Part shown: piece after piece, positions 10,027 through 20,987 of the stretch
Layout of the letters: the number at the start of each line of letters is the position of its first letter
Numbering within the stretch: the first letter of the stretch is position 1
From: Mycoplasmatales bacterium
GTDB taxonomy: Bacteria > Bacillota_I > Bacilli_A > Mycoplasmatales > Metamycoplasmataceae
NCBI GenBank assembly: GCA_013215715.1
Contig: JABSQT010000001.1
Location: 1 to 64,000, forward strand
Reading direction: 5' to 3'
DNA: 64,000 nt
Program-made: the position numbers and the translations under genes
Notes under the pieces: model-generated
What the model saw: only the letters and a program-made list of their open reading frames with translations
Database searches by the model: none
Told to the model about the DNA's origin: nothing

Positions 10027-10643
10027 TCTCCATCTAAGAGGCAATGTCCACAAATTAAGTGAGTAGCTGATAACACCACAATACAACGTAAACGGCGTGA
10101 TTTTTCCCTCAAAATTCAAAAATCAAATTTCCGCGCCCCTAAGGGGCTTTAAAACCGTAAATCCAAGATGAAATAATTGCGGAAGTTAAATAGTTTCCAT
10201 AAATAAATATTAGAAACAAAAAAGTATAAAAAAAGACCTATCAGTCTTTCAAAATTATTTTGTAATAAATTTATATTTTTTTAATTTTCTAAACAATTCT
10301 TCTAATTTATTCTGTAAATTTTTAAAAAATAATACTAGGATTTATTTTAAAGATTAAGGTAATTTTTGCATCAATTTAAAAAGAAATAAATATAGAATTT
10401 TCTTCATCAAATAATATAAAACTTATGAGAATAAAATATTTTAGTAATTTTTAATCTTTGCTATTCTATTCTTTATTACTAAATATTATCTAATGAGTTA
10501 ACAATAATAAACTCTTTTTTAATATCTTATAATAATTTCAATATCTTCATTATTCTTAATTAAAGAACATCGAATAAACTCAACTTAGTTCAAATTTATA
10601 CTTTATAAAAATAATAGAATATAATATTCATAAGGAGGAAATA
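10027..10643. other. Intergenic stretch without a supported gene
   Basis: About 620 bp. It contains a GC-richer patch (10130-10150, GCCCC-TA-GGGGC palindrome), an AAAGAC/GTCTTT hairpin near 10225-10245 and otherwise AT-rich DNA with stops in all frames. A TATAAT at 10620-10625 is the likely -10 of the next gene. Confidence 0.6.
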
Positions 10644-11135
10644 ATGGATACAATGAAAAAAATGGGTGAAAGACTTAAGAGGTTAAAATGATATTACATA
10701 ACATTAATAATCATTGCTTCCCTTTATCTTTTAATGAATACAATAATTGTTTGAGCTCCAATGACTAGAATAGGAATGCTATTGATTGGATTATTAGTTT
10801 GAGCGCTTTTGATAGGTTCTGTAATTTTCCTTATTTTAACAATAGTTGAATCAACGGCATTGAATAAAATAAAACCTGAATATAGGTTTAATGTTCAATA
10901 TATAGTAGCATCAGTATTGCTTGGTGTCCTTGGATTCTTTGTCTTATTATCATTTGTTGTGGTTTCAGGTAGAGGACATGGATCACCTAATATAACTAAT
11001 CGTGGTGCAGGTGTAAAAATGATAACATGACTAATAACAGCACTATCTGTTGGAGGAATTATATTATTTTATGTATTATCATTACAAAAAGCAATAGGTT
11101 CTTTAAAAGATATTTCTAATATTGAAAAATTTTAA
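10644..11135 (+). CDS. Small four-helix membrane protein
   Basis: Predicted 163 aa with a strong AAGGAGG ribosome binding site and a TATAAT box 18 bp upstream. Hydrophobic segments lie at ~18-36, 43-65, 83-107 and 127-147 (for example YYITLIIIASLYLLMN and LLGVLGFFVLLSFVVV). Trp is encoded by TGA throughout. No known family is recognised. A decayed relative is found at 16284-16750. A terminator follows at 11185. Confidence 0.8.
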
Positions 11136-11182
11136 AATAATAAAACATTAAATAAAGAATAAGTAAATATTTTAAAAAAATA

Positions 11183-11206
11183 ACACACCTACATATGGTG
11201 TTTTTC
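11183..11206 (+). terminator. Intrinsic terminator
   Basis: ACACC/GGTGT stem followed by a T-rich run, 50 bp after the small membrane protein gene. Confidence 0.6.
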
Positions 11207-11242
11207 TTTCACCTAAATTTAGTGCTAATTCTTAAAACCCCA

Positions 11243-11248
11243 TATAAT
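11243..11248 (+). promoter_or_regulatory. -10 box of a leaderless mRNA
   Basis: TATAAT, exactly six bases before the ATG at 11255, with no Shine-Dalgarno sequence. Transcription should start at or next to the A of ATG. Confidence 0.7.
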
Positions 11249-11254
11249 AAACAT

Positions 11255-12277
11255 ATGAAAAATAATAAAAACATTCAATTCCTACAAAGTGCATTTGTAA
11301 AGAACTTTGCAACTAAAGAAAAAATCAAATGAAATAAATATCAAACAGAAGAATATGGAGAGCTAGATATTGAAAAAATAATAGAAACTGTAAATCCATT
11401 AGAAGCAAGGGCTTTACAAGTGATCCAAAAGATTATCCAACAAACAAATGTAAACAAAGAGGTACAACTAACTAGAAAAGATTTGATTGCTTTGAAATTC
11501 TTATCTTGTTTTAATGATGTAAAAAAACAAACCCTTGATAAAGAGGTTGTCAATGATGCTAATTCTATAATCCTTGAATATTTTGATAAATTTGAAAAAA
11601 CAGGTTCAACATCAAATATACAAAAGGATTATTATGGTTCAATGGAAGTTAATCCATTTGAATTAGAAGAAGAACCAAGCGGTAATAAAAAAGAATGAGA
11701 TGAATGAACTGCAAGGAATGTCACAACTAAAACCACAACACTTTTTAATATCTGAGAAAAGTTGCAATCAAGATTGGTTATTTTAAAATTTGATAAACCA
11801 AAATTAATGCTCCAAGAAACTATGGGATTTATTAAAACAACTAATAATGATAGAAACAAATATTCTTTTATGCCAATAACTCCCAATATAGGAATAATGT
11901 TTTATCATGAATCAATTGAAACAAAGGAATTAATACCTTCTGAGAAGGTTCTATTCTTCAAGAATGATATAAGTATTCAAAGACATGAAACTGTCTACAA
12001 AAACAATGAAACTATTAAGCAAAAGCAATTAGAATTTATTGATAAACAAAAAGCAAAAACGATTGAAGAAATTGATTATCATAACGAAATGTTTTTTCTT
12101 CATGAAGTTGAAAAGTATTATGACCTTGAAGATTTATTCATCTATAAAGTGTTAGAAGAAAATTCTGAAGTGGCAGATATATGCAATGCTATGGCATTAA
12201 TGAACAACAAAGAACAAATAATAATTTATCAAACTAAACAATATATTATTGATGCTGAAAAACAAATAAATAAATAG
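11255..12277 (+). CDS. DUF4238-like protein 1
   Basis: Predicted 340 aa, joined across TGA Trp codons at 11330, 11696, 11705 and 11753. It is soluble, with no signal. The order FLQSAFVKNFAT (N-terminus), a helical middle and FMPITPNIGIMF in the C-terminal half resembles DUF4238 proteins, which share an N-terminal FLxxF-type motif and a later P-(I/L)-(S/T)-P motif. That assignment is tentative. A clear paralogue lies at 19205-20344. The start is set by a TATAAT six bases upstream and by alignment with the paralogue. The function is unknown. Confidence 0.75.
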
Positions 12278-12303
12278 AAATATAATTCAAAAATAAAAAT
12301 AAA

Positions 12304-12331
12304 GAAAAACCTGCATTATGCCGGTTTTTTT
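12304..12331. terminator. Bidirectional terminator between convergent genes
   Basis: AACCTGCA/TGCCGGTT stem flanked by A-run and T-run, between the DUF4238-like gene and the photolyase stop codon. Confidence 0.65.
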
Positions 12332-13625
12332 ACTGTAATTTTTTATTGTATTCTTTTATTAAACTTAAGTATTCTCTGCGAGATTCTTTTTCATCCACTA
12401 TAGGATCACGCATTTTATCTATAAGATATTTATTCACATATTCAAAATTAGGATCGAACTTCTTAATTTGAAGACTTGGAGAGAAGGTTCTATAAGCACC
12501 TTGGTAATCAAGACCGGTAAAAGAAGCTCATTGCCAAGATTGATTATTAACAATAGGATCATAATCAATTAATTTAGTTGCGAAGTATCTCTCCCCAATT
12601 CTTCAATCAAGGTTTAAGTTCTTACAAAAGAATGAAGCTACAATCATCCTTGCTCTATTATGCATATAACCAGTAGTATTTAATTCATGCATAGCAGAAT
12701 CAATAATAGGGAAACCAGTTTTTCCTTCCTTCCACAATTGAACTAATTTTGGATTTTCATTAAAATGCCAATTATCATATTTGGATAATATATTTGTCGG
12801 GTGTTCTCCCCTTATCTTATATTTGTCTTTATTTTGCACATAAAATTGATAATAAAATTCTTTTCAAAGTAATTGTCTAACAAATGGAAAGTTAACTTCA
12901 TCTTTCTTATAACAATATTCAATTGCTTCTCTATATGAAATTACACCAAACTTTAATGCTGCAGATATTTTGCTATTTTCAAACGAGAAATAATTTCTTG
13001 AATCTTTATAATCTAAAGATATAACTCTATCCATAGAAGTAAAAACTTCTTCTCTGGTTATCTTCATTCCATAATCTTTACCATCTCCTACACTTGAAGA
13101 AAATTTATTTTTATCAAATTTAACAAATAAATCATATGAAACATTGAATGTATTCGATTTAATATTGCTTAATTTATCTAACTTACTTTCAAAGAAGGGT
13201 TTGAATGTTTTGAAGCTTGTTCCACTTTTTGTATGCGTATCTTTTGGATCGAATAATAAGTAATCATTATAGCTAATAAAATCTATATTATTTTTATTGC
13301 AAAAATCTTTAATTTCTTTATCTCGATTAACTGCGAAGTTTGTAATATCTGAATTGGAATAAATTCCATCTATTTTGTTTGATTTCATAAGTTCTTTAAG
13401 AACCTCTACATCATTATTAGACTTATAAAAATTAATGGGTACTTCTTCATTCAAAATACTTAATCTCTTATTTAAGTATTCTTGACCCTTTGGTGAAAAA
13501 TATCTTTTATCAATTGATTTATTAAAGATAAAAACTAAAGCAATCTTTTTATTTGATTGCATAGCTTTTATGAGTGTCTTATTATCCTGGACTCTCAAAT
13601 CCCTTCTAAAAATAAAAATATTCAT
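12330..13625 (-). CDS. phr: Deoxyribodipyrimidine photolyase
   Basis: 431 aa, FAD-dependent light-driven repair of pyrimidine dimers. The N-terminal antenna domain starts MNIFIFRRDLRVQDN. The C-terminal FAD domain shows FPIIDSAMHELNTTGYMHNR and WWASFTG-like phrases (NNQSWQWASFTGLDYQGAYR), diagnostic of class I CPD photolyases. Length is normal for the family. Reading requires TGA as Trp at several conserved Trp positions. There is no Shine-Dalgarno; TATAAT (13632-13637) sits six bases before the ATG, so the mRNA is probably leaderless. A photolyase is uncommon in mollicutes and suggests exposure to light outside a deep-tissue host. Confidence 0.93.
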
Positions 13626-13631
13626 ACTTTA

Positions 13632-13637
13632 ATTATA
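13632..13637 (-). promoter_or_regulatory. -10 box of leaderless photolyase mRNA
   Basis: TATAAT on the minus strand, six bases before the photolyase ATG; no ribosome binding site. Confidence 0.7.
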
Positions 13638-13888
13638 AATAATAACTATATAAAACACCAATGTATAAAGAATAAAGGTATTTATATTGAACTAATTTGT
13701 AATTTATTCTTGATGTTGAATAAACCCTAAGAGTTGCTCATAGCCACAAAAACGCATATTCAAAAAGTATAAAATATAGACTTATTAGTCAATTAATTAA
13801 AATATTTATGTCAAATTTATAAATTCCGAGAGTTATAATTAACTTGTGAATACAAGTGATATTCACACAAAGGGGGATTGTTTTGAAG

Positions 13889-16048
13889 ATGAATAAAAAG
13901 GTAATATTAGGGATTACCGCAATGAGCGCAGTTATTCCTGCAACGATCTTACTAACAAGCTTTACTGCCGTCGAAAAAGTTAGTGGTCGAAAAACAACGA
14001 CGAATATGTTTTCAAAAATGAATCAATCGAATTATTCAGCACACGAAACTATCGATAAATTTGTAGTACAAGGTAATAAAAATATTATTACTGTACATGA
14101 TGAAGTTAAGTCAGATACTTCTAATAAACTTGAAGGTAGATGAATGTATCATGGGGATCATATACCAACAGGTTTATTAGTAAGAAAAGGACAAAAAATC
14201 AAAATCAACGTAGATGAAATGAGTCCTGGTAGTAAACCACGTATTTATGTTCAAGCTCCAGGGGAATGATCTGGATTAAAAGATACGGGTTCAGAACGTA
14301 TCAGCTTAAAAAACGGGGACAATGAAGTAGTTGCACCAAATACAGGTGTTATTTATGTAACTATTGATGGAAAAAATGCGAAAGTTAAGTATGAAATAGA
14401 AAATACAAATCTAGAAAAAGTACCAACATATTACAAAGGAGATGATGAAGCTGCTTTCTTGGAAGAAGTTAAAAAATCAGATTCTCCAGTAGTCAACATT
14501 ATGTCTGATTGAGTTGTAAATATGGTTGGAACTAAGATGTTTAAAAATACATTTTTAACTAGTTCTGGAACAGCAAAACACAATGTCAGTGTTAACAAAA
14601 CGTTAGAAAAATGAGATGAATTGGTTGAAACATACACAAGAATTTCCGGTTTATCAACAAATGGTACTGGGCTAAATAGAAAATATGGGCACAAAATTAA
14701 CTTGTTTGCTCCAAAAGGTGGACACGGATGAGCAAGTTTTGGCGGTACAGTAAGTATTGGTCAAAACTGATTCTCTGGTTCTTTAAAAGGTAAAGCAGAA
14801 TGAGTTCTTGGACATGAACTTGGTCACACATGACAAAACGGGAACATGAGTTGAGAAGGTGTGACACAAGTTGTACCAAATATTTTCGCAGCACTATGAC
14901 AAGAAAAATACTCCGAATTGTCAACTAAAGATAAACCATGAAATAAAATTGTGGAAGAACAACCGCATGCGATTAATAATATTAGAAATGCAATGGACAA
15001 AGGGGGATTTAAAAACTTTGATTCCGTTGGTTGATCAGAAAAATTAATGATGTACCTACAACTGCAAAAAGCGTTTGGAGATAACTTTATGCCGACCTTA
15101 TCTCAATATTACAGAATAAACCATAGCAAGACAGTTGAAGGAAGAAAAGGCTTGAGTGAAGCCGAAAAAGTTCTAAGAAGTGAAGGGTTAGATACGGAAA
15201 ATCCATTTGGAGATATCGTTAATACCAAAAAAGAAGAAAGACAACAAGTATTCATGCGTGCAGTGATGAATATCACAGGCTATGACTTAACAAATTTCTT
15301 TAAAGTTTGAGGTTTCAAATTAAATGAAGAAACATTGGCAAATGCTAAAGGTAAAAAAGTTGTTACAAAAGCAATTGAAAGAAATTACCTTAAAGGTACA
15401 AGTCCAAAAGTCATGAATGTTCAAGAGTTAATGCCTAAATACAATCCGGTACAAATAAGTTCATCGGATATAGACTTTTCAATTGATACATTAATGCATG
15501 AACCAAAAGAAGTTACTGAAGCAAAAATCTTGGCTAAACTAAAAGGTAAAATTCCAAGTAACTATAAAGTTGAAATAGTTGGAGATAAATACATGGATTA
15601 CTACACTAGAAAAGTATTAATCAATGTATATGATCCAGCTAATAAATTCGCAACAGAAAATGGTTTTACTATCTATATTAAAAAATCAAACATTATCGAA
15701 AGTGATGCAAAAGTAATACCTAACTATGGTATTGAAGATTTATTAGAAATTGACTTAGATAAAAAAGAAGGAGATACTGGATTCTTGACAGGGGTTATTG
15801 TACCTCAACAGACACACTTCCATGATCTTTGAATTTTTGATTCTGTAAACGGAAGACCATATCATTACAATGAGAAGACAACAAAATTAAAAGATGGAAT
15901 GATGATTAGATTAATTTTAGATCCTGCCTACAAACATAAATTTATGGATAAAAAATATAGTCCTAAATTTAATGAAAACAATGAAAGAATATATACTAAA
16001 TCAAATGGGAGCTTAGTATATGAAAAACTTATTAAAATCATTAACTAG
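13889..16048 (+). CDS. Secreted M60-like (mucinase/enhancin-type) metallopeptidase
   Basis: 719 aa, zinc metallopeptidase predicted to cleave host glycoproteins such as mucins. An N-terminal signal helix (VILGITAMSAVIPATILL) is followed at ~90-165 by the beta-sandwich typical of M60 proteins (GLLVRKGQKIKI...). The catalytic domain has HELGH at 309-313 and the downstream SWEGVTQVVPNIF segment. The family motif is HEXXH followed 8-28 residues later by Glu; E323 fits the spacing, but the usual Glu of the G-E-V-T-N-N phrase is Q327 here. A ~300-residue C-terminal region is not recognised. The start at 13889 has AAAGGGGG upstream. Many Trp are TGA. Confidence 0.88.
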
Positions 16049-16283
16049 ATTTTAAAAAACAGTATAAGACGCAAATAAAAAGACTGGGCCAAAAGCTTAG
16101 TTTTTGATAGCAAAAAATTAACTTATATGAATAAAATTTAAACTCAAATACATTTTAAAATATCAATAAATCTCATTAATTATTTTTGTGAAATTGAACA
16201 AAGATTACACAATAAATATGCATAAACGCGTTATTCTTGTATGAACTTTACAATTCAAAATAAACCACTTAAATATAATTATT
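16049..16283. other. Intergenic, no gene seen
   Basis: AT-rich, stops in all frames. A possible ribosome binding site (TATGGAGG) near its end belongs to the pseudogene. Confidence 0.5.
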
Positions 16284-16750
16284 ATGGAGGTAAAAATAAA
16301 TGAAATAAGCTTCTCAAATCAAAAATGAATAAAATTAAGGTCATACTACATTATGTTAATTTTTATTGCTATAGGTTATTTTGTGATAAATTTTGTAGTT
16401 CGATTAATTGCAAAAATACAAAACGATAAAATTTAATTCGATCTTATTTATATTTACAATCTATGTAATATCTACAATTCTCCTTATTTTAATAATTGTA
16501 GATTGTGTTTCTATACAATGAAGCTTAACCAGAACAATATGTTTAATTTCAATATGTTTTTGCCTCCATCATCGCTGGAATGCCATTTTCTTCTCTTTGG
16601 GGCGACTAGCTAATATGAATTATCATACAGATGTTAAAAACGTCATTAATCATGCATGTGATAATTCAATAAAAAATAATTGTTTGGATTATGATCTCAC
16701 TTATCATTACGAGTGTGATCTCACTCTACTCAATTTCATTATCAAAATAA
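16284..16750 (+). pseudogene. Decayed relative of the 10644 membrane protein
   Basis: An opening 50-codon frame (16284-16436) encodes a product resembling residues 1-40 of the protein at 10644: IKLRSYYIMLIFIAIGYFV versus RLKWYYITLIIIASLYLL. After a stop, similarity resumes in other frames: STILLILIIVD matches SVIFLILTIVE, and WIMISLIITSVISLYSISLSK (16685-16750) matches WLITALSVGGIILFYVLSLQK. At least two frame changes are needed, so this is a broken gene. A terminator follows at 16836. Confidence 0.7.
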
Positions 16751-16835
16751 GAAGATTTTAAATCAAAATTAAAAGTATTCCTTTTAAGTATAAAACCTCA
16801 AAACGAATAAGGGTTAGATAAAAAGTTTATAAAAT

Positions 16836-16864
16836 ACCAACGAAATAATGTTGGTGTTTTTTCT
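16836..16864 (+). terminator. Intrinsic terminator
   Basis: CCAAC/GTTGG hairpin followed by GTGTTTTTT. Confidence 0.6.
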
Positions 16865-17123
16865 ATTTAAATAAATATTGTTAAAAACAAGATACTGATA
16901 TCAATAAAAACATTCAAACACCCAGTTTATTGATAATCATTTATTTCCTTGGATTTGTATTTAATTCTAAAATTATTGTTTTTTCAAGAAAAATACATTT
17001 TTTCAAATAAATTTCCTTGAATTTTTTATTTTATATGTATTTAACATAGTACTAAAATGCAAGTGTTATACTTTCTTTGAAATAATGAAATTTAATATTA
17101 GTTTTAAATTGGAAAGGGAAAAA

Positions 17124-18524
17124 ATGACAGAAAAGACAATGAAAGGAACCATCTTTGGTTCTATTGCAGCAAGTGTTGTAGTTGGACTAGTTCCAGCTAT
17201 TACTTTCAGTGTTTTATATCAGAAAAATAACAAACTCAGAAAAGAGGCTGTTAATGAGAATAAAGCGTTGAAAAAAGAAATTACAAATAAACAAAAAGAA
17301 ATCGAAAAAATTCAAAAAGAACTAAAAAATAAAAAAGATGAAATCGCCAAATTACCAAAAGATGAAATATCATCAAAAGATAAAGAAACTATCGCCAAAT
17401 TAACAAAAGATCTTAAAGATGCACAAAAAGAATTAGATCAAAAGAATGAACAGTTGAAAAATCTATTAAAATCAATAAATGATTTATTACCAAAATTTGA
17501 AAAAACAAAAGTTTTAAATAAAAAATTCAATCCTCCAAATGTTGATTGAACAGGAGCATATACATATGGACGTTTATCAACAACGCCAGAAGTATTTATA
17601 GCTACAAAAAATGGAACTTTTAGACATGACTCCGATAAGAAGGGTTTAGAAAAATTAGATGATTGAGATATAGCAGGAAGTCTAATAGGTGGATTCATTC
17701 ACGTTGATGAAGATTCTAATGCAACATTTTTCGGATCTAAAAAAGGATTATTTGTCGAATATCAGAAAAAGGTTAGTCAAATTGCTAGTGGTGATTTTAC
17801 TGGTACCAATATGCTTTCTTATATAGAAGCAGATACAAATTTGAATACAGTAGGTTTATATAGAGATGGTAAATTATTTAGAATGACAAAAAGTAATTCT
17901 AAATTTGAATTAACTGACAAAATTATAGCTAGTGGTTTACCAACAAACGTAAAAGGTATTAGGAGTTTTACAGATAAAACTGGTCTTGACAATTTATACT
18001 TCTATTCAGATAAAGGTATAACAATGGTTGGTTATGATAGGACTACTACTAAAAAGATAGTGCAAAAGCAAATATCAACTAGAAATGTTCAATCAATGGA
18101 AGAATTGATGATTGATGGTAAAAGTAATATTTATATTGTGTATAAAGATGGTATTGGTATTATTGAAGGTAACAAACAACATGGCCTTAATTCAATCACT
18201 GTCCAAAATATGAATCCAAAAAGAATTATTGAGCATAACTTAAAAGGCGATTTAACAGGTGCAAAGATTAATGTAATATTCTCTAAAGGTAAGAAGTATT
18301 TAGTTCTTTTAACAAAAGATGGAATGAAAGTAATATACGATAAAGAACTTTATAAGGTATTTTGTAATACTGATGGAACAATAAGTTCAACAGACTTCAC
18401 TAATCAAACAATGATTAATGATGGTTCAGAAACATGGATAGGGAATTCAAAAGAAATGATGAAATTAGAATTAATTCCGCCTTCAATAAATTGAGTTCAA
18501 CATGCAAAAAATATTTATATGTAA
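17124..18524 (+). CDS. Surface stalk-and-head protein 1 (coiled coil plus propeller-like domain)
   Basis: Predicted 466 aa. The start at 17124 is chosen for the GGAAAGGG ribosome binding site. An N-terminal transmembrane anchor (IFGSIAASVVVGLVPAITF) leads into ~95 residues of Lys/Glu-rich coiled coil (residues ~40-130). The C-terminal two thirds carry FIATKNGTF, FFGSKKGLF, LYFYSDKGI and LVLLTKDGM units, the strand pattern of a beta-propeller. It shares the phrase DWTGAY with the next stalk protein (DWTGAF). This is the first of three paralogous surface proteins (17124, 20988, 23720). The ligand is unknown. Confidence 0.82.
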
Positions 18525-18531
18525 ATAAGTT

Positions 18532-18570
18532 CAAACACACAAAACAAATTTTGTTTGTGTGTTTTTTTAT
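18532..18570 (+). terminator. Strong intrinsic terminator
   Basis: AACACACAAAACA/TTTTGTTTGTGTGTT hairpin followed by seven Ts. Confidence 0.85.
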
Positions 18571-19192
18571 TTTATCTTTTTTACTAAACTACTAAAACAC
18601 TTGCAGAAAATTAAATTTAAAAATTGAAATAGTTCAATAGATAATTCCTGATTTATCTTAATTAGAGTATATTGTAAATAACAATTTATGTATTTGACAT
18701 TATTTATTTGCTGGGTAATAAAAAATCCTTGAATTTTGATTTTTGAGTAAAGTAGAACAAAAAAATTCATTTTTATTTACGAGATATTTTAAGTAACAAA
18801 TTTGCTTGAATTCAATGTAAAACACAAGTTAATTTAAAAATCAGCAAGTTTAAAAATTAGGTGCATCAAATAAGAAAACAAGAAATGAGTGATTTTTCGT
18901 AATTGAAATATCATTATATATTCCACTGATGATTTATATATCATATTCTTTGAAAAAACCTTGTATTGCATATTATTTTAATCACATCATTAGCTATTTT
19001 TATACTGAAGATAAATCTATTATTTATTAATAAATTGTAAAATACAATCTTTTGTTTTGAAGAATTTTGATTATTCTTGTAGTTGGCAGAAATTGAATTT
19101 TTTAATCAAAAAATATTTCTTTCTCATTGAAATTTCAACAAAAATAAAAAAATATTTTTTCAGTTGTAAAGCAATAAAAACTCAATAATCAA
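18571..19192. other. Intergenic stretch, no gene seen
   Basis: About 620 bp of very AT-rich DNA with frequent stops on both strands. Only the promoter of the next gene at its end is recognisable. Confidence 0.55.
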
Positions 19193-19198
19193 TATAAT
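19193..19198 (+). promoter_or_regulatory. -10 box of a leaderless mRNA with GTG start
   Basis: TATAAT six bases before GTG at 19205. The spacing equals that of the paralogue at 11243, which supports GTG rather than the out-of-frame ATG at 19203. Confidence 0.65.
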
Positions 19199-19204
19199 TT
19201 ATAT

Positions 19205-20344
19205 GTGGAAGAAAATAAGAGAGAATATATCTATTTTTTGCGAAAAAAAATTGTAAAGCATTTTGCAACTAATGGACAAGTAAGATGAAAACGATACCAA
19301 ACAAACCAAGGTAGTGTTATGGATATCGATGGAATCGAAAATGAAGAATATAAAAAAGCAGGGGAAGAGTTCCAATCCAAAGAAATAGAAAGGGGAATGG
19401 ATCTGCTTGAAAAACAAGGACTTGAAATTATAATAAGAATTATTGACAAATTGAACGATAAAGGAGGAGTTAAATTAACAAGGGAAGAACTAGTTACTTT
19501 AAAATTCTTTACAATCCTTATCGGAGTGCAAACAGAAACAGTTAGAAATGATTTTAAAAGCCAAAACGGAGACGCACAATTCAATGAGGAAGTAAATCAA
19601 AAAACCAAATCACCACAAGAGATAAAAGAAGAGAAAATTTCGATTATCCTGAAATACTTCAGAGAATTTATAAAAACAAATTCAATGGCGGACATCCAAA
19701 GAGATTATTACAATTCAATGGAAGTAAAGTCAACTGCCAGAAGAGATTCTGATAATGAATTTGGTTGAGGTGGATGAGCTAAAAGAAATGTATCAGTTGA
19801 ATCAACTATTAGTATGAATATAATGGAGAATTTAAATTCAAGATTAATGATCTTTAAATTTGATGAACCTAAATTATTCTTAAGAGAAGTGCTGAACTAT
19901 ATTGAAACAAATAAAAATGGAGAGCTTAAATATACCTTTATGCCCATTACGCCAAATGTAGCAATAATGTTTTATGTTGACTCGCCATTAACTAAGGGTT
20001 CAGATAATTCTAAAAAGATAACTATCTTTGAAAATGATATTGCTGCTTACAAGCATGAAACTATATATAAAAATATAAAAATCATTAAAAAGAAATCAAA
20101 AGAATATATTAAGAATAAAAAACCTAAGACAAAAGAAGAGACTAATTATCACAAGAAGTTCTTCTTCCTTTATGAAACAGAAAAATATCATGACCCACAA
20201 GATGTATTTGTTTTTGATGTATTGCGTGAAAGTGCAAAAACAGCTGACTTATGTAATGCATTAGCATTATCAAGAAGTAAGAACCAATTGATAGTTTATC
20301 AAAATAATACTGATCTTTGAGAAGCTGAAAGTCAAATGAAGTAA
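19205..20344 (+). CDS. DUF4238-like protein 2
   Basis: Predicted 379 aa, paralogue of 11255-12277. The N-terminus aligns well (FLRKKIVKHFATNGQVRWKR versus FLQSAFVKNFATKEKIKWNK), as does FMPITPNVAIMFY in the C-terminal half and DLCNALALSRSKNQL near the end. It has a ~40-residue insertion in the middle. The start is GTG, set by the paralogue alignment and a TATAAT six bases upstream. TGA Trp codons occur at 19766, 19775 and 20318. Soluble; function unknown. DUF4238 membership is tentative. Confidence 0.75.
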
Positions 20345-20372
20345 AACCACAATCAATAATTTCAATCTAAAA

Positions 20373-20404
20373 AATACCATGCATTATGCAATGGTGTTTT
20401 TTTG
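20373..20404 (+). terminator. Intrinsic terminator
   Basis: ACCATGCA/TGCAATGGT stem followed by GTTTTTTT. Confidence 0.65.
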
Positions 20405-20471
20405 TTTAATGTTTATATATTTTATGAATAAGAAAGGACATAAAAAATACCACAACATTTAATGTGATATT

Positions 20472-20672
20472 TTATTTATAAGAACGTGTTTCTCTAACTT
20501 TGCCATCTTCACCTTTAAGTCTAAATTCAGACTTATTTTTTCTAGCAATTTCTCTACCATATTCAGCAGCTTCTTTTTGAGTTGCAAACTTTTTAAGTGC
20601 TTTTGCTGAACCAGTAGTTCTAACTGCTCATGAACCATCTTTACGTGGATCTACCATAACGTCTTTAGCCAT
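20472..20672 (-). CDS. DUF2188-family small protein
   Basis: 66 aa, MAKDVMVDPRKDGSWAVRTT with ALKKFATQKEAAEYGREIAR in the second half. This is the DUF2188 pattern: a small alpha/beta fold of unknown function, found in many bacteria and phages. A GGGAG ribosome binding site precedes the ATG. A CACA/TGTG hairpin with an A/T tail (20445-20475) overlaps its end as a terminator. Too short for many gene callers, but well supported. Confidence 0.85.
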
Positions 20673-20987
20673 TTTATGCTCCCTTCATATTCATTGAAAA
20701 CTTTTCTATTAATATAATTCTAATATATTTATGGAATATAACCAAAAACTTTGTAAAAAACAAAAAAGGTATTGATTTTAAACTTTTTTAAATTTTATTT
20801 TATTCCCTAAAAATCGTTGTAAATTGTGTAAATAACAATAAAAAAGTTTAATAAGCCTATATTTTCAGTGCTTAAAAAGTATTTTTTAATAATCAAACAT
20901 TCAAAAAATGTTCTTATTGCTTAAAAAAATGATTTTGTTTTAGTTTTAAAATGATATAAAATATTTGTATATACAAGGAGGAATGAA
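20673..20987. other. Intergenic, promoter region only
   Basis: About 315 bp without a gene. A TATAAA near 20955 and AAGGAGG near 20976 serve the next gene. Confidence 0.5.

Noticed and set aside
10027-10643. Possible insertion-sequence remnant because of GC-rich palindromes
   Set aside because: No transposase fragment, terminal inverted repeats or target duplication could be found.
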